A DNA stretch of 64,000 nt from Gammaproteobacteria bacterium (GTDB lineage: Bacteria; Pseudomonadota; Gammaproteobacteria; SZUA-140), in assembly GCA_015491865.1 (NCBI GenBank), contig WFVD01000008.1, positions 1 to 64,000 of the forward strand, in the 5' to 3' direction. Made by a program: the position numbers and the translations under genes. The notes below the pieces were generated by a model. It was not told the DNA's origin and made no database searches. It worked only from the letters and a program-made list of their open reading frames with translations. Numbering within the stretch: position 1 is the first letter of the stretch; each line of letters starts with the position of its first letter. Positions 50,099-62,704 of the stretch are shown here, in pieces.

Positions 50099-51886
50099 TT
50101 AATCGCTGCTGGCCTCTAAGGCTTTTGGTGGTGGTTTGGGTTTAGCTTTCTTTTTCCCTTTTTTGCCCTTACCTTTTTTATCTTTCTTATCGTCGTCGTC
50201 ATCATCAAGCCCCATATCGATGCGGCGGGTGATATACCACTGCTGCAGGATCGACAGGATTGCATTGACCACCCAGTAGAGCACCAGCCCCGATGGGAAG
50301 AAAGCAAAAAAGAGGGTAAAGATAAACGGCAGTGCTGCCATGATCTTCGCCTGCATTGGATCGGGCGGCTTCGGGTTCAGCTGCTGCTGAATGTACATTG
50401 TCAGCCCCATCAACAACGGCAGGACATAATAGGGGTCTTTGGTTGAGAGGTCATTTAGCCAGAAGATGAAGTCTGCCTGGCGCAGCTCTACACTCTCCAG
50501 CAACACCCAGTAGAGCGCGATAAAGACTGGAATCTGAACCAGCATCGGCAGACAGCCACCCATCGGGTTGATCTTCTCTTTTTTATAAAGCTCCATCATC
50601 GCCTGACTCATCCGTTGACGGTCATCGATATAGCGCTCGCGAATCGCTGTAATCTTTGGTGTCACCTTGCGCATATTGGCCATGGAGCGGTAACTCTTTT
50701 CAGAGAGCTTGTAGAACACCAGTTTAATCACCAGCGTCACACCAATGATGGCCCAGCCCCAGTTTCCGATCAGATCATGAAAAAACTTAAGTAACCAGAA
50801 CAGTGGCTCGGCAATCAATGTCAATATTCCATAATCAACCGTCAGCACGAGTCCAGGCGCAACCGCCTCTAACCGTTCCTGTGTTTTGGAGCCAACGTAG
50901 AGGCCGCTTGAGAATGTGCTGGTTGCACCCGGTTCAACCTCTACTTCTGGCGAGACTAAACCAAGGGTATAGCGGCCATCATCGAGCGCCTTACTATAAT
51001 AGTGGTTTGTTTCATCTCTATTTGGTATCCAGGCACCAATAAAATAGTGCTGGATTATCGCCGCCCAGCCGTTGTTAATATCGCGTGAAAGATTTTCATC
51101 TTCCATATCACTAAAGTGAATTTTTTCGTAGCTCTCTTCTTCACTAAAGATCACGCCACCCGTGTAGGTATGGATAAAGAAAGAGCTTTCACTATCAGCT
51201 GCGGCGGTACGCTGCAACTGACGATATTGATGGCCGCGCCACGGCTTACCGCTGTTATTGATAACCTGGTGATCGACCTCAATCAAAAAACGATCGCGCT
51301 TAAAGGTATAGGTTTTGATAACAGTGATGCCATCTTCACTTTCCCAGCGCAGGGGTATCTTAAGCTCGTTGGCACCATCGGCTAGAACGTATTCAAGCTG
51401 TTCTGCCTGATAGATCGCATGATGATCGGGTGCCGCGCTACCTGATAGCAACCCACTTTGGGCGATAAAGAGCCTGAAGCCTTTATCTTCCATTAATCTA
51501 AATGGAATATCGGGGGTGCTGGCTGAAACAGGATAGGTCAGGAGGTCTACTTTTCGAAGGTCACCACCAACAGTATCGATCTCAATATCATAGAGGTCCG
51601 TAACAACATGGATTCGTTTATCGCTATCCAGCACCTGGCTCATTGGCGCAACCGTTGGTTTAACGGCCGGCGTTGAGCTCATCTCAGGCCGGTCGTGCGC
51701 CACGCTTGTCTCTCCCTGTGGAACAACCAGCGGTTCATCTGCTGACCCTTGATCAGGCAGTGCCGAGACAACCGGTGTTGTGACTGGTGTTGGCTTTGGG
51801 GTGACATAATCTTCCTGCCATGCCTGCCAGATTAATAGCAACACGAAGGAGAGCACAAAAAAGAGGATGGTTCTTTGGTTATCCAT
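50099..51886 (-). CDS. yidC: membrane protein insertase YidC
   Basis: YidC inserts inner-membrane proteins alone or with Sec. The 595-residue protein has the N-terminal anchor, a large periplasmic beta-supersandwich domain (about 60-350), and the five-helix conserved core with the hydrophilic groove Arg in SEKSYRSMANMRKVTPKI. After the last helix (QQWYITRRIDMGL) comes an unusual 35-residue tail: six Asp, then a segment with 13 Lys (561-595). The usual gammaproteobacterial protein is about 540-560 residues. The gene is in the classic rpmH-rnpA-yidD-yidC-mnmE order. Confidence 0.96.
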   Translation of the reverse strand: MDNQRTILFFVLSFVLLLIWQAWQEDYVTPKPTPVTTPVVSALPDQGSADEPLVVPQGETSVAHDRPEMSSTPAVKPTVAPMSQVLDSDKRIHVVTDLYDIEIDTVGGDLRKVDLLTYPVSASTPDIPFRLMEDKGFRLFIAQSGLLSGSAAPDHHAIYQAEQLEYVLADGANELKIPLRWESEDGITVIKTYTFKRDRFLIEVDHQVINNSGKPWRGHQYRQLQRTAAADSESSFFIHTYTGGVIFSEEESYEKIHFSDMEDENLSRDINNGWAAIIQHYFIGAWIPNRDETNHYYSKALDDGRYTLGLVSPEVEVEPGATSTFSSGLYVGSKTQERLEAVAPGLVLTVDYGILTLIAEPLFWLLKFFHDLIGNWGWAIIGVTLVIKLVFYKLSEKSYRSMANMRKVTPKITAIRERYIDDRQRMSQAMMELYKKEKINPMGGCLPMLVQIPVFIALYWVLLESVELRQADFIFWLNDLSTKDPYYVLPLLMGLTMYIQQQLNPKPPDPMQAKIMAALPFIFTLFFAFFPSGLVLYWVVNAILSILQQWYITRRIDMGLDDDDDDKKDKKGKGKKGKKKAKPKPPPKALEASSD

Positions 51887-51961
51887 GGTGACTTGTCATT
51901 CTACTATCGTTGCCTTGTTTAACAGCGCCGTGGTTTCTTTGTAAAACCGTCTCAACTGGCG

Positions 51962-52189
51962 CTATTTTGAATTTTTGTTTTCTGGCACCAGATCTACGCC
52001 ACCTTTGTGCCAAGGGTGGCAACGACAGATGCGGCGTAACGACATCCATCCTCCCTTAGCTGCACCAAAGCTTGTAATCGCTTGCTGTGCATAACACGAG
52101 CAGGTTGGGTAGTAACGGCAATGGTTACCAAACAGTGGGCTTATGCCGTAGCGGTAAAACCTGATCAGTAGTAATAGTGCCGTCTTCAT
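51962..52189 (-). CDS. yidD: membrane protein insertion efficiency factor YidD
   Basis: A 75-residue protein with the family's cysteine-bearing core [21 protein letters not shown] and the amphipathic N-terminal helix [11 protein letters not shown] that attaches to the inner membrane. It aids insertion of YidC clients. The start codon overlaps the rnpA stop (ATGA). The C-terminus [18 protein letters not shown] is as expected. Confidence 0.95.
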   Translation of the reverse strand: MKTALLLLIRFYRYGISPLFGNHCRYYPTCSCYAQQAITSFGAAKGGWMSLRRICRCHPWHKGGVDLVPENKNSK

Positions 52190-52530
52190 AGTGCTAATGT
52201 TGTCCAGAGCTTCTCTAGTGCCCTGTCCAGGCGGATATTATCTTTGTTAGCCAAACCAGGACGAGCTATGACTAATACATCATAACCGCCGATCCTGTTC
52301 TTCTCTCGTCTAAATCTCTCTCTCACCACTCGCTTGAAACGGTTTCGTTCAACGGCCAGCTTTGAGCACTTCTTTGAAACTATCAAACCAAGCCGAGGAT
52401 GTTTCAGGTCATTTTCACGAACAAGTATGGTGTGATCTCTACTTGAAATTTTTCGCGCTTTCTGAAATACAAACTGAAACTGTGCCGCTTTTGTCAGTCT
52501 GTATTCTCGGCTATATGCTTCTTTCGACAG
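52186..52530 (-). CDS. rnpA: ribonuclease P protein component, non-standard start
   Basis: RnpA is the basic protein subunit of RNase P, which trims tRNA 5' leaders. The conserved RNR region is present ([19 protein letters not shown]), as are the N-terminal [19 protein letters not shown] and [11 protein letters not shown] and the C-terminal [10 protein letters not shown]. The full family length (about 114 residues) is reached only by reading back to 52530, where a CTG stands nine bases after AGG. No ATG, GTG or TTG occurs in frame between the rpmH stop and residue 49; the first ordinary start (52386) would remove half the RNA-binding core. Confidence 0.88.
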   Translation of the reverse strand: MSKEAYSREYRLTKAAQFQFVFQKARKISSRDHTILVRENDLKHPRLGLIVSKKCSKLAVERNRFKRVVRERFRREKNRIGGYDVLVIARPGLANKDNIRLDRALEKLWTTLAL

Positions 52531-52566
52531 GGATAATAACCTGTTTTTTATTATTTTTTTAATGTA

Positions 52567-52701
52567 TCAGGCGCTGAGACGTACGCGGCCTTTGGCGCGT
52601 CTTCTTCTTATGACCGCACGCCCACCCGCTGTTGCCATGCGTGCGCGAAAGCCGTGGGTACGTTTGCGTTTGATATTGCTCGGTTGAAATGTGCGTTTCA
52701 T
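52567..52701 (-). CDS. rpmH: 50S ribosomal protein L34
   Basis: A 44-residue, very basic protein: [20 protein letters not shown], then [19 protein letters not shown] and the end VRLSA. This is the universally conserved L34. Its stop codon lies in the same frame as rnpA, 36 bases before the proposed rnpA CTG. A strong promoter is found upstream, and the gene heads the leftward rpmH-rnpA-yidD-yidC operon. Confidence 0.97.
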   Translation of the reverse strand: MKRTFQPSNIKRKRTHGFRARMATAGGRAVIRRRRAKGRVRLSA

Positions 52702-52772
52702 CTGTTATGTCGTCCGTTAAATCGATTAAAACCAAAAAACTGCTTGGCCAGGCAGGTAAAACAAAGCAGGGT

Positions 52773-52802
52773 AGAATACCGATCTGACCCCCTGCGTGTC
52801 AA
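52773..52802 (-). promoter_or_regulatory. sigma-70 promoter of rpmH
   Basis: On the minus strand TTGACA (52797-52802) and TATTCT (52773-52778) are 18 bases apart. Transcription would start near 52766, giving a leader of about 65 bases before rpmH. This is the best promoter match noticed in the window and fits the high demand for L34. Confidence 0.75.
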
Positions 52803-52991
52803 TATTTATGATCTTTTTCCCCTATGCTTACTGACATTGATTAAAAGCTATCTTGCTCCACAAACGGCTCTCCGTCTCTTTATTCGGCGTTAAAGCCGCT
52901 CAAAATGTTGTGGCTGGTCTCAGCTATGGAACAGGTATAGAATCTCCCCCCTCTTTAAGACCATTATCAACCAGACATCTGGAGTTAATTT

Positions 52992-54362
52992 GTGGCGTTA
53001 TCGCTTTGGAAAAAATGCCTGAACCATCTGGAAAGCGAACTCTCAGCGCAACAATTCAACACCTGGATTAGACCCCTTCATGCGGTTGAAACAGAATCGG
53101 CCATTCGAATTCTTGCACCCAACCGCTTTGTGCTCGACTGGGTCAATGAACGCTTTCTTGAACAGATATCTCAGATCCTGAACAGATACAACGAAGCGCC
53201 AGAAGCGCTATCCATTAGCTTTGAAATCGGCACTAAAAGAAGCCAGGATAATTTGGTTGAAAGGCCCCGGATTCCCGATAAAATCGAGAAAAAACAAGAG
53301 AACAGATTCTCACCCAGGAGTGCCGGGATCGATATTAACCACGTATCCAGTCTTCAGCCCGGGTTCACTTTTGAAGCATTTGTTGAAGGCAAATCTAACC
53401 AGCTGGCCCGTGCGGCAGCGGCACAGGTCGCGGAAAACCCAGGTGGGGCCTACAACCCTCTCTATATCTACGGCGGATCAGGGTTAGGAAAAACCCATCT
53501 AATGCACGCTATCGGTAATTCTATTATTGCAAACAACCCAAAATCTCGTGTGGTCTATATCCACTCCGAACGTTTCGTGGGTGACATGGTGAGAGGACTG
53601 CAACATAATGCTATCAATGACTTTAAACGCTATTACCGCTCAGTTGATGCCCTGTTAATTGATGATATCCAGTTTTTTGCTGGAAAAGAGCGTTCTCAGG
53701 AGGAGTTTTTTCACACCTTCAATGCGCTACTTGAGGGACAAAAACAGGTAATCATGACCTGCGATCGCTACCCAAAAGAGGTCGGAGGCCTCGAAGAACG
53801 TCTTAAATCACGCTTCGGCTGGGGGTTAACGGCGGCCATCGAACCACCCGAGCTTGAAACAAGTGTCGCCATTCTCATCAGCAAGGCGGCACAGTCACGG
53901 GTAGAACTGGCGCATGAAGTTGCATTTTTTATTGCCAAACGGATCCGCTCTAATGTTCGTGAACTGGAGGGTGCTATTCGGCGTGTGATCGCAACCTCCC
54001 GCTTTACTGGTCAGGAAATTACTGTTGATTTTACCAAGGAGGCGCTCAAAGACCTGCTTGCACTACAAGATAAACTTGTCACCATTGAAAATATACAGAA
54101 AACCGTGGCGGACTATTACAAAATTCGAGTCGCGGACTTGCTTTCCAAACGACGCTCACGTTCTGTTGCTCGCCCACGTCAGGTTGCAATGGCGCTCTCA
54201 AAAGAGCTGACAAGCCATAGCTTGCCTGAAATTGGAGACGCTTTTGGCGGGCGAGACCATACGACAGTCCTTCACGGCTGTCGAAAAGTAAAAGAACTGA
54301 AAGAAAGTGATTTACGTATTAACGAAGACTATGCCAATCTGTTGAGAACACTCACAACATGA
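52992..54362 (+). CDS. dnaA: chromosomal replication initiator DnaA
   Basis: DnaA binds DnaA boxes and melts the origin. The 456-residue protein starts at GTG 52992, preceded by GGAG at nine bases. Domain I ([23 protein letters not shown]), a short variable domain II, the AAA+ domain ([14 protein letters not shown], Walker [32 protein letters not shown]) and the C-terminal HTH signature [15 protein letters not shown] are all clear. First gene of the rightward dnaA-dnaN-recF-gyrB series. The 290-base stretch upstream back to rpmH holds the rpmH promoter and no convincing DnaA box. Confidence 0.97.
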   Translation: MALSLWKKCLNHLESELSAQQFNTWIRPLHAVETESAIRILAPNRFVLDWVNERFLEQISQILNRYNEAPEALSISFEIGTKRSQDNLVERPRIPDKIEKKQENRFSPRSAGIDINHVSSLQPGFTFEAFVEGKSNQLARAAAAQVAENPGGAYNPLYIYGGSGLGKTHLMHAIGNSIIANNPKSRVVYIHSERFVGDMVRGLQHNAINDFKRYYRSVDALLIDDIQFFAGKERSQEEFFHTFNALLEGQKQVIMTCDRYPKEVGGLEERLKSRFGWGLTAAIEPPELETSVAILISKAAQSRVELAHEVAFFIAKRIRSNVRELEGAIRRVIATSRFTGQEITVDFTKEALKDLLALQDKLVTIENIQKTVADYYKIRVADLLSKRRSRSVARPRQVAMALSKELTSHSLPEIGDAFGGRDHTTVLHGCRKVKELKESDLRINEDYANLLRTLTT

Positions 54363-54568
54363 TGTATATATCTTGTGTATAACTATTACCCTGTTGATAA
54401 CTCGATATTTATCCACAGGAAATCAAAAGAGTATTAACCTGATTTACGCTGTGATGCCCACAGGTTAGAAACAAGTTAATAGATTGTTTTTAAAAGAAAT
54501 TAATTCATATTCACGTTTATTTTCGGTCCCTTAATAGTAACAATAACAAAAGTACTAAATAATTAATT
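54363..54568. other. probable chromosomal origin (oriC) segment
   Basis: The dnaA-dnaN spacer has one perfect DnaA box TTATCCACA (54409-54417), a second fitting TTATNCACA on the opposite strand (54374-54382), and a one-mismatch copy, also on the opposite strand (54392-54400). About 90 bases of very AT-rich DNA follow (54480-54568), suitable as an unwinding element. Gene orientation changes sides at rpmH/dnaA. Together these support an origin here; a role of the rpmH-dnaA spacer cannot be excluded. Confidence 0.65.
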
Positions 54569-55678
54569 ATGAAATTTACTATCCAACGCGAATCCCTGAT
54601 TAAACCTCTACAGATGGTGAGTGGCGTTGTTGAAAGACGGCAGACACTGCCAATTCTCTCCAATATCCTGGTAAAGATCACTAACAGTCAGTTATTAATG
54701 ACGGCCACAGATTTAGAAGTTGAAATGTCAATAGAGCTCAACTTAATCGACCAGCAGAAAGATGGTGCTGGGGAAATTACCATTCCAGCACGAAAGTTTA
54801 TGGATATCTGTCGTGCGCTACCTGATGGTCTCTCCATTAACCTGAATATTGAGGGTGACCGCGCTATCGTAAGAGCGGGGAAGAGCCGTTTTGTTCTCTC
54901 GACACTTCCTGCTGATGATTTCCCGGGGATTGATGCCAACAAAGATCTACTTGAACTCTCAATTCCTCAGATTGAACTTAAACAGGCTCTCGAACGCACA
55001 CAGTTTGCAATGGCCCATCAGGATGTTCGTTACTACCTTAACGGGATGTTGCTGGAGATAGGCACAAATGGTTTGAGACTTGTGGCAACGGATGGCCACC
55101 GTCTTGCGTTATGTGATCAAAATCTGGAAACAAACAGTAATGAAAATCAGCAGGTGATTATCCCAAGAAAAGGGGTAATGGAAATTGCACGGTTGCTTGA
55201 AGATACTGATGCTAAAGCAAAAATACAGATTGGCTCTAATTATATTCGTGTTACTACTGATGGGGTCATGTTTACCTCAAAACTGATTGATGGTCGTTTT
55301 CCGGACTATCAAAATGTACTTCCTGATGGCGGCGATAAAATCATTATTTGCGATAAAAATGAGTTAAAACAAGCACTAAGTCGGGCTTCTATCCTGTCAA
55401 ATGAAAAATATCGGGGTGTCAGGCTGCAGTTTAGCAATGGGTTGTTACGCATCTTTGCCCACAATCCTGAACAGGAAGAGGCTGAAGAGGAGGTGGTGAT
55501 CGACTATAACGGACCAAACCTCGAGATCGGTTTTAACGTCACCTATTTGATGGATGCCGTCTCTGCCTGCACCACTGAGAATGTTTCACTCTCTCTTTCT
55601 GATGCAAACAGCTGCTGTATGATACAACCGCAAGGGACGAGTGGTTGCAAATATGTTGTGATGCCGATGCGTCTCTAA
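54569..55678 (+). CDS. dnaN: DNA polymerase III beta sliding clamp
   Basis: DnaN forms the ring-shaped dimer that tethers polymerase III to DNA. The 369-residue protein starts MKFTIQRESLIKPLQMVSGV and shows three similar beta-clamp domains. The peptide-binding pocket is suggested by GLRLVATDGHRLALC and the conserved end YVVMPMRL. It follows the putative origin and is followed by recF after 29 bases. Confidence 0.97.
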   Translation: MKFTIQRESLIKPLQMVSGVVERRQTLPILSNILVKITNSQLLMTATDLEVEMSIELNLIDQQKDGAGEITIPARKFMDICRALPDGLSINLNIEGDRAIVRAGKSRFVLSTLPADDFPGIDANKDLLELSIPQIELKQALERTQFAMAHQDVRYYLNGMLLEIGTNGLRLVATDGHRLALCDQNLETNSNENQQVIIPRKGVMEIARLLEDTDAKAKIQIGSNYIRVTTDGVMFTSKLIDGRFPDYQNVLPDGGDKIIICDKNELKQALSRASILSNEKYRGVRLQFSNGLLRIFAHNPEQEEAEEEVVIDYNGPNLEIGFNVTYLMDAVSACTTENVSLSLSDANSCCMIQPQGTSGCKYVVMPMRL

Positions 55679-55707
55679 TTTCCCACAGCTATGATTCCCA
55701 AGCCTCT

Positions 55708-59239
<3,532 letters not shown>

Positions 59240-59315
59240 CGGGATAAGCATTCTGAAGTAGGGTTTCAAGCATGTTACCTGATTAATTGAAAAGTTACTC
59301 CCTAAAGAGCCTCTG

Positions 59316-59457
59316 ATTAATTGCCATTACGAAGGAGTGAAGCGACGAAGTAATACCATAACTCAACGGTTCATCTAGCATCGATGATTGCCACCCTGAA
59401 GGATCTGAGACCTCAGTCAGACACGCTTTGCTCGCAATGAGATATAAGGCAATTAAT
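59316..59457. repeat. MITE-like inverted-repeat element
   Basis: A 142-base element bounded by perfect 10-base inverted repeats (attaattgcc at 59316-59325, ggcaattaat at 59448-59457). Inner arms echo each other imperfectly (cattacgaaggag against cattgcgagcaaag when reversed). It contains the phrase gaaggagtgaagcgacgaag, wording common in dispersed intergenic repeats of many bacteria. No transposase reading frame. It occupies the middle of the 403-base gap after gyrB, in which no gene is supported. Confidence 0.5.
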
Positions 59458-59642
59458 TCAGTGCTTCCGTAGGTGGCGCTAGTTTTAGATGGTTTATAAT
59501 TTTCATAACAGCAGCAATAGATAGTGTATTGAAGACACATCTTCAAGCCCGATTTTTGATTATTGTGTGACATTACTTGACCGCTGTGACGCTTGCACTT
59601 AAGCTTCATTTTTTGCGTCAGATTACTTTGGGGGAGAGGGAT

Positions 59643-60257
59643 ATGACAGCAGCACTAGTGGCAATCTTTTGTCTAATATTGGGCGTAGTTTGTGGGCTGC
59701 TATTTGGCAGAGCGACAAACGCACCTTATCAGGAAGCGCAAGCGCTTAAAGAATCGCTTGAACAGGTACAGTCGGAATTTGATAACTACAAGTCAGAAGT
59801 CACACAGCACTTTACGAAGACTGCTGAACTTGTGAATTCAATGACAGAGAACTATCGCAATGTTCACACTCATCTTGCGGGCGGGGCGCAGGCGCTATGT
59901 AGCGGCGCACTTCAGTTAGAATCAATGAATGATAAAGAAGCGCTGGAAGCAAAGGCCGAAGAAGTAACTGAAAATAGCCCTGCGGAAGAGCCTGCTGTAA
60001 CTGAAACAGCGGCAGCAGCTGCGAATGATGATACCGTTACAACAACGGAAGCTCCTGCCGAAGTGTCAACAGCTGATGAAGCGGTAGAGACCGCTCCAGA
60101 TAAATCTGAAGTAGAGCAGATTAAGGTTGATTCGGATACTGTTGCAACATCTGAAGGGGCGACAGATGCTGAAACAAAACCTGAGGAAAAGGTTCCAGCC
60201 GAACTAGTTGCAGAAGCAGCAACTGAGAAACCCCAGGGTGAAAACCGAATTCACTGA
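59643..60257 (+). CDS. YhcB/ZapG-like inner-membrane coiled-coil protein (DUF1043)
   Basis: A 204-residue protein: an N-terminal membrane helix (LVAIFCLILGVVCGLLFG, about 4-22), a coiled coil (about 30-80: ALKESLEQVQSEFDNYKSEV, TKTAELVNSMTENYRNVHTH), then from about 100 a long acidic tail of Ala, Glu, Thr and Val with little order. The start at 59643 follows GGGGGAGAGG. This is the layout of YhcB/ZapG, linked to the divisome and envelope growth in E. coli, where it sits near rplM. Here it stands alone after gyrB. Confidence 0.8.
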   Translation: MTAALVAIFCLILGVVCGLLFGRATNAPYQEAQALKESLEQVQSEFDNYKSEVTQHFTKTAELVNSMTENYRNVHTHLAGGAQALCSGALQLESMNDKEALEAKAEEVTENSPAEEPAVTETAAAAANDDTVTTTEAPAEVSTADEAVETAPDKSEVEQIKVDSDTVATSEGATDAETKPEEKVPAELVAEAATEKPQGENRIH

Positions 60258-60280
60258 TCCAATGTAGATTTGCTAAATTA

Positions 60281-60306
60281 AAAAGGGAGCTCAAGCTCCC
60301 TTTTTT
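60281..60306. terminator. bidirectional terminator between zapG-like gene and folA
   Basis: GGAGC-TCAA-GCTCC is flanked by AAAAAG and TTTTTT, so the hairpin can end both the rightward coiled-coil gene and the leftward folA transcript, whose stop codon it touches. Confidence 0.85.
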
Positions 60307-60790
60307 ACAATCTTTTTTCGAGGGTAATGAAGCTGTAAGGATATCGATTATCTTCATCTGCCTTACAGTCGGTGCGTTCAACTTCACGCCATACCGCATC
60401 ATCTAATTCGATAAAGTAGGCATCACCAACAAAATCATGGTGAATTACAGTGAGGTAGATACGTTTTGCAATCGGCAATGTCTGTTGATAAAAAGAGGCG
60501 CCACCGATCACCATCACCTCATTCTCACCCTGTGTCAGCGCGATAGCTTCATCAATACTATTAACAATAAAACAGCCCTCAGCGGAATACGACGGGTTAT
60601 TGGTGATAATGATATTGGTACGACCAGGGAGCGGACGGCCAATAGACTCGAAGGTTTTTCGCCCCATTAAGATCGGTTTGCCCATCGTGACCCTCTTAAA
60701 GTGTTTGAAGTCAGCGGGTAAGTGCCACGGCAAGCGGTTATTAGTACCGATAACACGGTTAGTACCCATTGCCGCGATTAAAGAGATCAT
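60305..60790 (-). CDS. folA: dihydrofolate reductase
   Basis: FolA reduces dihydrofolate to tetrahydrofolate with NADPH and is the target of trimethoprim. The 161-residue protein begins MISLIAAMGTNRVIGTNNRL with PWHLPADFKHFKRVTMGKP; the acidic catalytic residue of the chromosomal enzyme is the Asp in PADF. IGRPLPGRTNIIITN and VMVIGGASFYQ complete the NADPH site. ATG at 60790, with a GTG just upstream as alternative. It lies three bases from thyA, whose dihydrofolate product it recycles. Confidence 0.95.
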   Translation of the reverse strand: MISLIAAMGTNRVIGTNNRLPWHLPADFKHFKRVTMGKPILMGRKTFESIGRPLPGRTNIIITNNPSYSAEGCFIVNSIDEAIALTQGENEVMVIGGASFYQQTLPIAKRIYLTVIHHDFVGDAYFIELDDAVWREVERTDCKADEDNRYPYSFITLEKRL

Positions 60791-60793
60791 CAC

Positions 60794-61588
60794 TTAAACA
60801 GCAACAGGTGCTTTGATGTGGGGGTGAGAGTGGTAACCCACCAACTCAAAGTCTTCAAATCTAAAATCAAAAATAGAGTCAATTTCAGGATTAATTCTCA
60901 TGGTGGGTAATGGGTAAGGAGTTCTGGATAGCTGTAGATCAGCCTGTTCAAAATGGTTGGAGTAGATGTGTGCATCGCCAAGGGTGTGGATAAATTCACC
61001 CAACTTTAGCCCACAGACCTGGGCGATCATCATTGTTAGTAGTGCATATGATGCAATATTAAAAGGGACACCGAGAAAGATGTCAGCACTGCGTTGATAG
61101 AGTTGGCACGAGAGCTTGCCATCGGCAACATAAAACTGAAAAAAGGCGTGGCAGGGGGGCAGGGCCATCTTCTCAATCTCACCGACATTCCATGCTGAAA
61201 CAATGAGGCGGCGTGAATCGGGATTTGTTTTAATCTGTTCAACCAGGTTTGATATCTGGTCGATATGTTCGCCGCTGCCTGTCGGCCAGGAACGCCACTG
61301 CGAGCCATAAACAGGGCCAAGATTGCCCTCTTTGTCTGCCCACTCGTCCCATATTTTGACGCCGTTATCCCTGAGGTACTGGATGTTGGTATCGCCGGAG
61401 AGGAACCAGAGCAGTTCATGAATGATGCTGCGAAGGTGGCATTTTTTTGTGGTGACGAGTGGAAAGCCCTTATTAAGATCAAAGCGCATCTGATAGCCAA
61501 AGAGGCTTTTTGTACCGGTACCGGTGCGATCGTCCTTATAGGTGCCATTCGTTTTTACATGTTGTAACAGGTCGAGATACTGCCTCAT
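60794..61588 (-). CDS. thyA: thymidylate synthase
   Basis: ThyA methylates dUMP to dTMP using methylene-tetrahydrofolate. The 264-residue length equals E. coli ThyA. The nucleophile Cys is in [12 protein letters not shown]; the substrate motif [20 protein letters not shown] and the end [10 protein letters not shown] are intact. ATG at 61588 ([15 protein letters not shown]) is the family start. It lies four bases after lgt and three before folA: lgt-thyA-folA forms one unit, an order common in Gammaproteobacteria. Confidence 0.96.
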   Translation of the reverse strand: MRQYLDLLQHVKTNGTYKDDRTGTGTKSLFGYQMRFDLNKGFPLVTTKKCHLRSIIHELLWFLSGDTNIQYLRDNGVKIWDEWADKEGNLGPVYGSQWRSWPTGSGEHIDQISNLVEQIKTNPDSRRLIVSAWNVGEIEKMALPPCHAFFQFYVADGKLSCQLYQRSADIFLGVPFNIASYALLTMMIAQVCGLKLGEFIHTLGDAHIYSNHFEQADLQLSRTPYPLPTMRINPEIDSIFDFRFEDFELVGYHSHPHIKAPVAV

Positions 61589-61592
61589 GAAG

Positions 61593-62384
61593 TTAAACCC
61601 TTGATTTATCAGATTTTCTATATGCCCAGACAAGCAGACCAATGCCACCGAGGATCATTGGTGCAGAAAGCAGTTGTCCCATCGTGAGCCAATCAAAAGC
61701 GAGGAAACCGATATGGCTATCAGGCGTTCTAAAAAACTCAACAAACGAACGGAAGAGACCATAGAAAAGCAGGAACATACCGGAGACCGCCATCGTTGGG
61801 CGAGGCTTTTTTGAATAGAGCCATAAGATCAGAAACAGCGCCAGCCCTTCGAGCAGTGCTTCGTAAAGCTGAGAGGGGTGACGCGGCATCATCCCTTCAT
61901 GAGGTGCCATTGCCCAGGGAAGATCGGAGGCGCGCCCCCATAGTTCACCATTTATAAAATTACCAATGCGCCCGGCGAAAAGGCCGAGTGGTACCAGTGG
62001 TGCGATAAAGTCGGTGACCTGAAAAAAGGTGGTTCCCGTTTTTCGTGCGAACAGCATCATGGCGACCAGAACCCCCAAAAGACCACCATGAAATGACATT
62101 CCACCCTGCCAGACATAGAAAATAGAGATCGGATCTTCTAGACGGCTGGCAAGGTCATAAAAAAGGATGTAGCCAAGGCGGCCGCCAGCGACCACCCCGA
62201 TGGCGCCGTAAAAGATAAGGTCACTAATCTGTTCCGGGGTGAATAGTGCGCCCGGTTTTCGCGCACGTAGAGAGCCAAGCCACCATGCGGAGGCAAAAGC
62301 GAACAGGTACATCAGCCCGTACCAGTGAATTTTAACGAGGCCAAGGTCGAGGGCAACCGGGTCAATATCTGGGTGGATCAACAA
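61593..62384 (-). CDS. lgt: prolipoprotein diacylglyceryl transferase
   Basis: Lgt transfers diacylglycerol from phosphatidylglycerol to the lipobox Cys of prelipoproteins, the first step of lipoprotein maturation. The 263-residue inner-membrane protein has seven hydrophobic helices, the HGGL motif ([11 protein letters not shown]) and the Lgt signature [20 protein letters not shown]. Lipoprotein substrates in this window include the ankyrin and SH3 proteins. First gene of the lgt-thyA-folA unit. Confidence 0.96.
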   Translation of the reverse strand: MLIHPDIDPVALDLGLVKIHWYGLMYLFAFASAWWLGSLRARKPGALFTPEQISDLIFYGAIGVVAGGRLGYILFYDLASRLEDPISIFYVWQGGMSFHGGLLGVLVAMMLFARKTGTTFFQVTDFIAPLVPLGLFAGRIGNFINGELWGRASDLPWAMAPHEGMMPRHPSQLYEALLEGLALFLILWLYSKKPRPTMAVSGMFLLFYGLFRSFVEFFRTPDSHIGFLAFDWLTMGQLLSAPMILGGIGLLVWAYRKSDKSRV

Positions 62385-62704
62385 GTGGTAAACTACCTTA
62401 TATCATTGATTTTTAGCGTTATACTCTATTTTAAAGAGGCGATAAAAATAATTTTCAACCAGAAAAGGGGTTGATGAAAACAGTATAACGGGAGATCTTC
62501 TCTTGGCAAAGGTAACATTATGGGCTATCGCTTTATTTTCCCGGCAGAAAAAAGGATAATAGCGGGCTCGAAACGATCCTTGCGCCAGATCCAACGCGCT
62601 GTTTCCTGAAGAATTCCTGCTAATGTGGCCAGGCAAGTGGCAAAAGCCATCGTCGGTTATGATCGGCAAAACAGTTTTATTTTTAAAGTGAAGAGGAAAA
62701 CCGT
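62385..62704. other. intergenic region between divergent lgt and fbp
   Basis: 320 bases without a supported gene. AT-rich near lgt, then a stretch of balanced composition. A 29-codon plus-strand frame (ATG near 62520) has no convincing ribosome-binding site or conserved look. It must hold the lgt and fbp promoters, but no clear pair of boxes could be chosen. Confidence 0.5.

Noticed and set aside
52702-52991. Possible DnaA boxes upstream of dnaA
   Set aside because: Only matches with two or more mismatches were found (for example ttatcaacc); the better boxes are between dnaA and dnaN.
59295-59609. Minus-strand open frame of 104 codons after gyrB
   Set aside because: It spans the inverted-repeat element, has an odd amino-acid mix with clustered Cys, no ribosome-binding site and no family resemblance; it overlaps the start region of the plus-strand coiled-coil gene.
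62403-62669. Minus-strand open frame of 88 codons between lgt and fbp
   Set aside because: No domain-like pattern and no convincing start; it lies in the space needed for two divergent promoters.
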